Of a DNA stretch of 64,000 nt, positions 58,856 to 64,000 are shown piece after piece. Source of the DNA: Streptomyces sp. DH5 (lineage in GTDB: Bacteria; Actinomycetota; Actinomycetes; Streptomycetales; Streptomycetaceae). A model generated the notes under the pieces. The model was not told the origin of the DNA and made no database searches. It saw only the letters and a list, made by a program, of their open reading frames with translations. Both the position numbers and the translations under genes were made by a program. How positions within the stretch are numbered: position 1 is the stretch's first letter; every line of letters starts with the position of its first letter. The stretch lies in NCBI RefSeq assembly GCF_020873915.1, contig NZ_JAHWGP010000035.1, positions 25,054 to 89,053 of the forward strand. Direction: 5' to 3'.

Positions 58856-60062
58856 GCATGGCGGCGGCCGAGGACATCTCCAGCCAGTTCACGTCGTAGC
58901 TGAGCACCAGCCGCCCGTCCCCGCTCAGCTCCGGGTGCGTCTGCGGGTTGTAGGCGGCCGTCCCGTCGCCGGGCAGCTCGGGGGTGAACTCGTGCGCCGG
59001 CCCGTGCCAGGGCCCGGTCGGGGAGCAGGCCCAGTACGACGCCACCGTGGTCAGCCCCTTCGCGCCCGCGGCCATCGTGAACAGGACGTACGTCCCCCCG
59101 TCCCGCACCACCGAGAACGCGCTGCCCACGCCGGCGTGCCGCCCGTCGCCGAGCACCGGACCCGGACGGGCGCGGGTCTGCCACTGGGAGCCGTCCCAGA
59201 ACTCCCAGGCGGCCGGGTCACCGAGTCCGCCCTCCGGGACGCGCGCCACGTACGCGTGCGAGGCCGGACGGGAGGCGGGGCGGCCGTCGTCACCGCCGAA
59301 CACGTACGTCCAGCCGTCCTCCTCGACGAGGGTGGTCCCGAACAGCACCCGCCGGGACGGATCGGCGACCTGCTGCTGGTCGAGCACCGTGACGACCGAC
59401 TCCAGCCGCAGGTCGGGCAGGGAGAGCGTGGCGACCTCGGTGGCGGTGGGGACACCGTAGATCCACGGGTGCTGCCCGTCCTTGCGCACCCACAGCAGGA
59501 CCTTCACGACCTGCTCGGCGGAGCCGGGGGAGCGTGCCTCGACCCGGGCGGCGACGGGCCAGCGCCACTGGCCCGGGGCCGGGTCGGGGAAGAGCGGAGC
59601 GGGCAGGGTGCCCTCGAGCCGGCCGTCGCGCATGAGCACGGCCGAGTTGCGCACCATCGGGGCGGTGGTGTCCCGCCAGGCGTACGACTCGCCGACCGGG
59701 TTCGGCGGGCGGTGCACCCGGCCCAGGAAGGTGTCGGAGAACAGCCACAGCAGCCGGCCGTCGGGCAGCCGCACCGAGTGGGTGCCGTCGCCGCCGGTCC
59801 AGTCGTCGGTGCGGCCGGCGTCGTCGCCGTAGCGGGCGAACTCGGAGGTGAGGGCGGGCTCGGCGGTCCAGGAGGAGACCGTGCGGGACCGGCAGTCGCC
59901 GGCGTCCTGTCCGCCGTCGTCGCCGGGAAAGCCGGTGAGCAGGACGGCACCGAGGACCAGGGCCAGCGCCAGCGCGATCCCGGTCCCCGTCCGCTGCCGT
60001 GCTCGTGCTGCGTCGTCGGACACGCCCGGTGACGTTAGTGGATCGTCGTGCGCCGGGTCCAT
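58791..60062 (-). CDS. DUF4185-like membrane-anchored beta-propeller protein
   Basis: A 423-residue protein. One hydrophobic segment (about 29-44, ALALALVLGAVLLTGF) anchors it, with the rest outside. Repeated propeller motifs include LLWLFSDTFLGRVH, WTYVFGGDDGR, YVARVPEGGLGDPAAWEFWD, AFSVVRDGGTYVLFTMA and LVLSYDVNW. These resemble DUF4185 and five-bladed glycosidase-like propellers, but the catalytic acids are not assignable. ATG at 60062 has no clear ribosome site; GTG at 60023 is an equal alternative. Confidence 0.75.
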   Translation of the reverse strand: MDPAHDDPLTSPGVSDDAARARQRTGTGIALALALVLGAVLLTGFPGDDGGQDAGDCRSRTVSSWTAEPALTSEFARYGDDAGRTDDWTGGDGTHSVRLPDGRLLWLFSDTFLGRVHRPPNPVGESYAWRDTTAPMVRNSAVLMRDGRLEGTLPAPLFPDPAPGQWRWPVAARVEARSPGSAEQVVKVLLWVRKDGQHPWIYGVPTATEVATLSLPDLRLESVVTVLDQQQVADPSRRVLFGTTLVEEDGWTYVFGGDDGRPASRPASHAYVARVPEGGLGDPAAWEFWDGSQWQTRARPGPVLGDGRHAGVGSAFSVVRDGGTYVLFTMAAGAKGLTTVASYWACSPTGPWHGPAHEFTPELPGDGTAAYNPQTHPELSGDGRLVLSYDVNWLEMSSAAAMLSRNVSLYRPRFLTVRLGPRH

Positions 60063-60119
60063 GGGGCCCGGTACGCAGGCGGGGCGCCGCGGCGCGGCGG
60101 GGGCGCTCCCCGCGGCGGG

Positions 60120-61004
60120 TCAGTCCCGGACGGCCTCGGCCGTCAGGGCGAGGCGGTCCTCACCCGCGTACACGTTCATGGAACGGCCGCGCAGGAAGCC
60201 CACCAGGGTCAGCCCCGTCTCCGCCGCCAGGTCCACGGCCAGCGAGGACGGCGCCGAGACGGCCGCCAGCACCGGGATGCCGGCCATGACCGCCTTCTGC
60301 GCCAGCTCGAAGGAGGCCCGCCCGGAGACCATCAGGATCGACCGGGACAACGGCAGCCCGCCGCTCTGCAGGGCACGGCCGACCACTTTGTCGACCGCGT
60401 TGTGCCGGCCCACGTCCTCGCGGACGTCGAGGAGCTCTCCCTGCTCGTCGAAGAGGGCCGCGGCGTGCAGGCCGCCGGTGCGGTCGAAGACCCGCTGCGA
60501 GGCGCGCAGCCGGTCCGGTAGAGCGGCCAGCAGCTCCGGGTCCACGCGCAGCGGGGGAGTGTCGGCGATGGGATGGCGGGCCGTCGTGCGCACCGCGTCG
60601 AGGCTGGCCTTGCCGCACAGGCCGCAGGAGGACGTGGTGTAGACGTTGCGTTGCAGCGTGATGTCCGGGACCGCCACATGGGCGGCGGTCCGCACGTCGA
60701 CCACGTTGTAGGTGTTCGACCGTCCCCCGCTCTCGGGTCCGCTCGAGCGGGAGGCGTCCCCGGCGGTGGCCCCGGCGCAGTAGACGATGTTCCGCAGGTC
60801 GTCCGCGGCGGCCAGCACCCCCTCGCTCACCAGGAAGCCGGCCGCCAGCGCGAAGTCGTCGCCCGGGGTGCGCATGGTGACGGCGAGGGGCCTGCCGTTC
60901 AGCCTGATCTCCAGGGGTTCCTCGGCGACGAGCGTGTCGGGGCGACTGGAGACGGCCCCGTCCCGGATGCGGAGCACCTTGCGTCGTTCCGTGACTCGTC
61001 CCAT
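60120..61004 (-). CDS. fdhD: Formate dehydrogenase accessory sulfurtransferase FdhD
   Basis: A 294-residue protein that carries sulfur from a cysteine desulfurase to the molybdenum cofactor of formate dehydrogenase. The essential pair C127/C130 is in TTSSCGLCGKASLDA; VAEEPLEIRLNGRPLAVTMR, REDVGRHNAVDKVVG and LMVSGRASFELAQKAVMAGI are family blocks. No formate dehydrogenase gene is in the window. ATG at 61004 (MGRVTERRKV) is the conserved start. Confidence 0.94.
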   Translation of the reverse strand: MGRVTERRKVLRIRDGAVSSRPDTLVAEEPLEIRLNGRPLAVTMRTPGDDFALAAGFLVSEGVLAAADDLRNIVYCAGATAGDASRSSGPESGGRSNTYNVVDVRTAAHVAVPDITLQRNVYTTSSCGLCGKASLDAVRTTARHPIADTPPLRVDPELLAALPDRLRASQRVFDRTGGLHAAALFDEQGELLDVREDVGRHNAVDKVVGRALQSGGLPLSRSILMVSGRASFELAQKAVMAGIPVLAAVSAPSSLAVDLAAETGLTLVGFLRGRSMNVYAGEDRLALTAEAVRD

Positions 61005-61250
61005 GTCCCACCAGTTCCGCTCGGTCCCGGCCTCCACGATCTCACGGCCCCGCACAGGGGGCGTGGGGCCGCTGTACCGGTGGGGTCCGACGCGTGTCCC
61101 CGGCGGTCCGTTCCCCTGTCCCGGCCCGGCGGGGGCTGACGGAAGCCGACAAGCCTGGTGGGTGTTTCCTGTCGCTTCACCTGCCGTCGTACCGGTGAGT
61201 CACTGATCAGACTGGTGCATCCCGCAGCCAAAAACGAGGGGGATCCGCCC

Positions 61251-62198
61251 ATGATCGGCTCACGCATCGCCGGCCTCGGCCACTACCAGCCCGCCCGGGT
61301 CCTCACCAACGAGGACCTCGCGGGCATGGTCGACACCAGCGACGCGTGGATCAGCAGCCGGGTGGGCATCCGGACGCGTCACATCGCCGGCCCGGAGGAA
61401 CCCGTCGACGAACTGGCCGCGCACGCCGCCGCCAAGGCCCTGGCGGCGGCCGGCCGCACACCCGCCGAGATCGACCTGGTCCTGGTCGCCACGTCCACCG
61501 CGATCGACCGCTCGCCCAACATGGCGGCCCGGGTCGCCGCCCGCCTCGGCATGCCCCGGCCCGCCGTCATGGACATCAACGTGGTGTGCGCCGGTTTCAC
61601 CCACGCCCTCGCCACCGCCGACCACGCCGTACGGGCCGGTGGTGCGAGCCGGGTGCTGGTGGTCGGCGCCGACAAGATGTCCGAGGTGGCCGACTGGACC
61701 GACCGCTCCACCTGCGTCCTCGTCGGTGACGGGGCGGGCGCCGCCGTGGTGGAGGCCTGCTCCCCGCAGGAACGGGCGGGGATCGGCCCGGTGCTGTGGG
61801 GCTCGGTGCCCGAGATGGGCAACGCGGTGCGGATCGAGGGGACGCCGCCGCGGTTCGCCCAGGAGGGGCAGAGCGTCTACCGCTGGGCGGCCACCCGGCT
61901 GCCGGTCGTCGCGCGCCAGGCCTGCGAGAAGGCGGGCCTGGCCCCGGAGGACCTCGCCGGGGTGGTGCTGCACCAGGCCAACCTGCGGATCATCGAACCC
62001 CTCGCCCGCCGGCTCGGCGCCGTCAACGCCGTCGTGGCCCGCGATGTCACCGAGTCCGGCAACACCTCGGCCGCGAGCATCCCGCTGGCCTTCTCCAAGC
62101 TCGTCGAACGGGGCGCCGTGGCGACCGGTGACCCCGTGCTGCTCTTCGGTTTCGGCGGGAACCTGTCGTACGCGGGGCAGGTCGTGCGCTGCCCCTGA
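61251..62198 (+). CDS. fabH: 3-oxoacyl-ACP synthase III (FabH paralogue)
   Basis: A 315-residue ketosynthase III. The catalytic triad is C113 (NVVCAGFTHAL), H241 (VVLHQANLRII) and N271 (ESGNTSAASIPL). Start MIGSRIAGLGHYQPARVLTN and ISSRVGIRTRHIA are typical. It condenses an acyl-CoA with malonyl-ACP. The main fabH is usually in the fab operon, so this solitary gene is a paralogue, perhaps with different acyl preference. GAGGGGGA precedes the ATG. Its last codons are duplicated downstream. Confidence 0.9.
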   Translation: MIGSRIAGLGHYQPARVLTNEDLAGMVDTSDAWISSRVGIRTRHIAGPEEPVDELAAHAAAKALAAAGRTPAEIDLVLVATSTAIDRSPNMAARVAARLGMPRPAVMDINVVCAGFTHALATADHAVRAGGASRVLVVGADKMSEVADWTDRSTCVLVGDGAGAAVVEACSPQERAGIGPVLWGSVPEMGNAVRIEGTPPRFAQEGQSVYRWAATRLPVVARQACEKAGLAPEDLAGVVLHQANLRIIEPLARRLGAVNAVVARDVTESGNTSAASIPLAFSKLVERGAVATGDPVLLFGFGGNLSYAGQVVRCP

Positions 62199-62290
62199 GC
62201 GGCCGTGTCGTGTGCGGGCAGGTCGTGTGCTGCTGCCTCTGAGCGGCCGTGTCGTGTGCGGGCAGGTCGTGCCCTGCCCCTGAGCGGCCG
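62172..62290 (+). repeat. Tandem copies of the fabH 3' end
   Basis: The stop region GCGGGGCAGGTCGTGCGCTG / CCCCTGAGCGG recurs with small changes: TGAGCGGCCG occurs at 62196, 62240 and 62281, each of the last two preceded by GCGGGCAGGTCGTG. Unit length is 44 and 41 bases. The copies lie outside the gene and do not alter the protein. Confidence 0.85.
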
Positions 62291-62622
62291 CCCGGGCCGG
62301 CTCAGGGCCGCTGACCGGCCGGGCCGTCGTAGGTCAGGGAGGTCGTGGCGGCACGGAGGCGGGGGAGGGGATCCGCAGTTCCGCCCGCGCGCCGCGACCG
62401 GCACGCCGGCGGGCCCGGGCACCGGCCCTCGGCGTGCACCGGGACGGCCCGTGTCGACGGGCCGCGGACGCGCCTTTGTCCTGTGAGTGGAAAAAGTAGG
62501 AGTCAATTCCTGCGCTACTTCTTCCCACCTCCGGCAGCCGCTGCTACTTTCCCCTCCGAAGGAACGCCACACACCGTGGCCGGAACCCGGCACGCACAGG
62601 CCGACGAGGCGGGGAGGGGCTC
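62199..62622. other. fabH-ROK intergenic region
   Basis: Begins with the fabH-end repeats, then a GC-rich stretch without a gene, then an AT-richer promoter region from about 62480 holding the inverted repeat of the ROK gene and a possible short leader frame. Confidence 0.6.
62489..62525. promoter_or_regulatory. Inverted repeat ahead of the ROK regulator
   Basis: GGAAAAAGTAG (62489-62499) and CTACTTCTTCC (62515-62525) pair at 10 of 11 positions across 15 bases. A further half-site CTACTTTCC lies at 62544-62552. This looks like a repressor operator, probably autoregulatory. Confidence 0.55.
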
Positions 62623-62626
62623 GTGA
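62576..62626 (+). CDS. Possible 16-residue leader peptide coupled to the ROK gene
   Basis: GTG at 62576, with GAAGGAA 11 bases ahead, opens VAGTRHAQADEAGRGS. Its TGA overlaps the GTG start of the ROK gene (GTGA), the form used for translational coupling throughout this genome. It could equally be chance, given only 16 codons. Confidence 0.3.
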   Translation: MAGTRHAQADEAGRGS

Positions 62627-63813
62627 GACGCATGACGGCGCGACCCGCGAACGCCCATCAGGCACGGCTGCTGCGGCTGCTGCGTGACGGCGGCCCCAAC
62701 TCCCGGGCCCAGTTGGGCGACCAGGTCGACCTCTCGCGGTCGAAACTGGCCGTGGAGGTGGACCGGCTGCTGGAGACGGAACTCGTCGTGGCCGACGGAC
62801 TCGCCGCCTCGCGCGGCGGCCGGCGCTCCCACAACATCCGTCTCAACCCGCACCTGCGGTTCCTCGGCGTCGACATCGGCGCGACCTCGGTCGACGTCGC
62901 CGTCACCAACGCCGAACTGGAGATCCTCGGACACATCAACCAGCCCCTGGACGTACGCGAGGGACCGGTCGCGGTCTTCGAGCAAGTGCTGTCCATGGCA
63001 GCGAAGTTGAAGGCCTCCGGGTTCGCGGAGGGGTTCGACGGCGCCGGCATCGGCGTCCCGGGCCCGGTCCGCTTCCCCGAGGGCGTCCCGGTGGCTCCGC
63101 CGATCATGCCGGGCTGGGACGGCTTCCCCGTGCGGGAGGCACTCAGCCAGGACCTCGGCTGCCCGGTCATGGTCGACAACGACGTGAACCTGATGGCCAT
63201 GGGGGAGCAGCACGCCGGTGTCGCCCGCACCGTCGGGGACTTCCTCTGCGTCAAGATCGGTACCGGCATCGGCTGCGGCATCGTCGTCGGCGGCGAGGTG
63301 CACCGCGGCGCCACGGGCAGCGCGGGCGACATCGGGCACATCCAGGCCGTGCCCGACGGCCGTCCGTGCGCCTGCGGCAACCGGGGCTGTCTGGAGGCGC
63401 ACTTCTCCGGCGCGGCCCTCGCCCGGGACGCCATGGAGGCCGCCCAGCAGCAGCGCTCCGCGGAACTCGCGAGCCGACTGGAGTCGAACGGCACGCTCAG
63501 CGCCGTCGACGTCGCCGCCGCCGCGGCGGCCGGTGACGCCACCGCCCTCGACCTGATCCGTGAGGGCGGCAACCGAACCGGCCAGGTCATCGCCGGCCTG
63601 GTCAGCTTCTTCAACCCCGGCCTGGTGGTGATCGGCGGCGGGGTGACCGGCCTCGGCCACACCCTGCTCGCCGCGATCCGCACCCAGGTCTACCGCGGGT
63701 CGCTGCCGCTGGCCACCCGCAACCTGCCCATCGTCCTGGGGGAGTTGGGCCCCACCGCCGGAGTCATCGGCGGAGCCCGGCTGATCAGCGACCACCTGTT
63801 CTCACCCGCGTAA
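62623..63813 (+). CDS. ROK-family transcriptional regulator
   Basis: A 396-residue regulator. An N-terminal winged helix-turn-helix (ARLLRLLRDGGPNSRAQLGD, LSRSKLAVEVDRLLE) is joined to a sugar-kinase-like ROK domain: FLGVDIGATSVDVAVTNAEL (ATP-site-like), GAGIGVPGPVRF, VMVDNDVNLMAMGEQHAG and zinc motif CACGNRGCLE. ROK regulators respond to sugars and often govern glycosidase or sugar-transport genes. GTG at 62623 after GGGGAGGGG; an ATG at 62632 is possible. No sugar gene follows within the window. Confidence 0.9.
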   Translation: MRRMTARPANAHQARLLRLLRDGGPNSRAQLGDQVDLSRSKLAVEVDRLLETELVVADGLAASRGGRRSHNIRLNPHLRFLGVDIGATSVDVAVTNAELEILGHINQPLDVREGPVAVFEQVLSMAAKLKASGFAEGFDGAGIGVPGPVRFPEGVPVAPPIMPGWDGFPVREALSQDLGCPVMVDNDVNLMAMGEQHAGVARTVGDFLCVKIGTGIGCGIVVGGEVHRGATGSAGDIGHIQAVPDGRPCACGNRGCLEAHFSGAALARDAMEAAQQQRSAELASRLESNGTLSAVDVAAAAAAGDATALDLIREGGNRTGQVIAGLVSFFNPGLVVIGGGVTGLGHTLLAAIRTQVYRGSLPLATRNLPIVLGELGPTAGVIGGARLISDHLFSPA

Positions 63814-63815
63814 GC

Positions 63816-64000
63816 AGCACCGCCCTGCGTCACCCCCGCTCGACCGCACGGAACAGCACCGCCCTGCGTCACTCCCGCTCGACCGCACGGAACAGCACCG
63901 CCCTGCGTCACTCCCGCTCGACCGCACGGAACAGCACCGCCCTGCGTCACTCCCGCTCGACCGCACGGAACAGCACCGCCCTGCGTCACTCCCGCTCGAC
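63816..64000. repeat. 39-bp tandem array cut by the window end
   Basis: Units start at 63816, 63855, 63894, 63933 and 63972, each beginning AGCACCGCCCTGCGTCA and ending CGACCGCACGGAAC. Four are complete and the fifth is truncated at 64000. The first unit has CCCCC where others have CTCCC; the other units are identical. There are no unique spacers, so it is not CRISPR. Confidence 0.95.

Noticed and set aside
63816-64000. CRISPR array
   Set aside because: Units are directly adjacent with no unique spacers, and no cas gene is present.

Overview
The window is about 72% GC, with GTG and TTG starts, 4-bp ATGA/GTGA gene overlaps, and families typical of Streptomyces (a ten-gene gvpOAFGYZJLSK cluster, a SigB-type sigma factor, Scr1/DUF5753 and MmyB-type regulators, CebR-type cellulase operators). 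It looks like a chromosomal-arm segment of a Streptomyces close to S. coelicolor/S. lividans. The gene order agrees with what I remember around the second gas-vesicle cluster of S. coelicolor, but no search was run.

Layout. 1-4.4 kb: GNAT acetyltransferase, a twice-frameshifted DUF5107 pseudogene, a VOC protein, a small holin-family membrane protein, a CBS-CBS-BON protein and an F420-type LLM oxidoreductase. 4.6-9.3 kb: a translationally coupled trio of NDH-2 (with a 16-unit repeat tail), transketolase and a stand-alone LigD-type polymerase. 9.4-14.8 kb: the gas-vesicle operon, closed by two hairpins. 14.8-21.7 kb: a hydrophobic miniprotein, methyltransferase, ABC-F ATPase, a Vms1/eRF1-like protein, DUF6158, PfpI, DUF2795, a small membrane protein and a SigB-family sigma factor. 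21.8-29.8 kb: a repeat-rich secreted protein, a lysine-free aminotransferase homologue coupled to an MBL hydrolase, a second MBL/DedA pair, a resolvase-like orphan, a holin-phosphodiesterase fusion and an unknown gene. 29.9-36.2 kb: MoxR ATPase plus DUF2201/VWA pair, OsmC, GDPD and a solitary DnaK with a HAIR-like operator. 36.2-39.7 kb: two HTH regulators, a membrane protein, a pterin dehydratase and a methyltransferase. 39.7-51.9 kb: plant cell-wall degradation: a PL11 rhamnogalacturonan lyase, then GH74, GH48 and GH6 enzymes. The GH48 and GH6 genes diverge from a shared control region with two CebR-type boxes. A lipoprotein, peptidase E and a small-molecule kinase gene lie between the lyase and the glycosidases. 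52-64 kb: methyltransferase, SDR, aldo/keto reductase, FadD, a LysR/BASS transporter pair, a DUF4185 protein, FdhD, a FabH paralogue and a ROK regulator followed by a 39-bp tandem array.

The secreted enzymes fit together: GH48 and GH6 cellobiohydrolases attack cellulose from opposite chain ends (family knowledge), GH74 attacks xyloglucan and PL11 attacks pectin, with CBM2 modules on the three glycosidases. The GH48 gene has an in-frame TTA leucine codon in its signal peptide, the only one I found, which suggests bldA control. The 4-21 kb stretch is rich in stress-type genes, and three minus-strand genes there carry GNNT-N15-GGGTAC motifs resembling SigB-type promoters. The most unusual items for follow-up are the lysine-free aminotransferase homologue, the charged tails of GvpY/GvpZ, the NDH-2 repeat tail and the HAIR-like site of the solitary DnaK.
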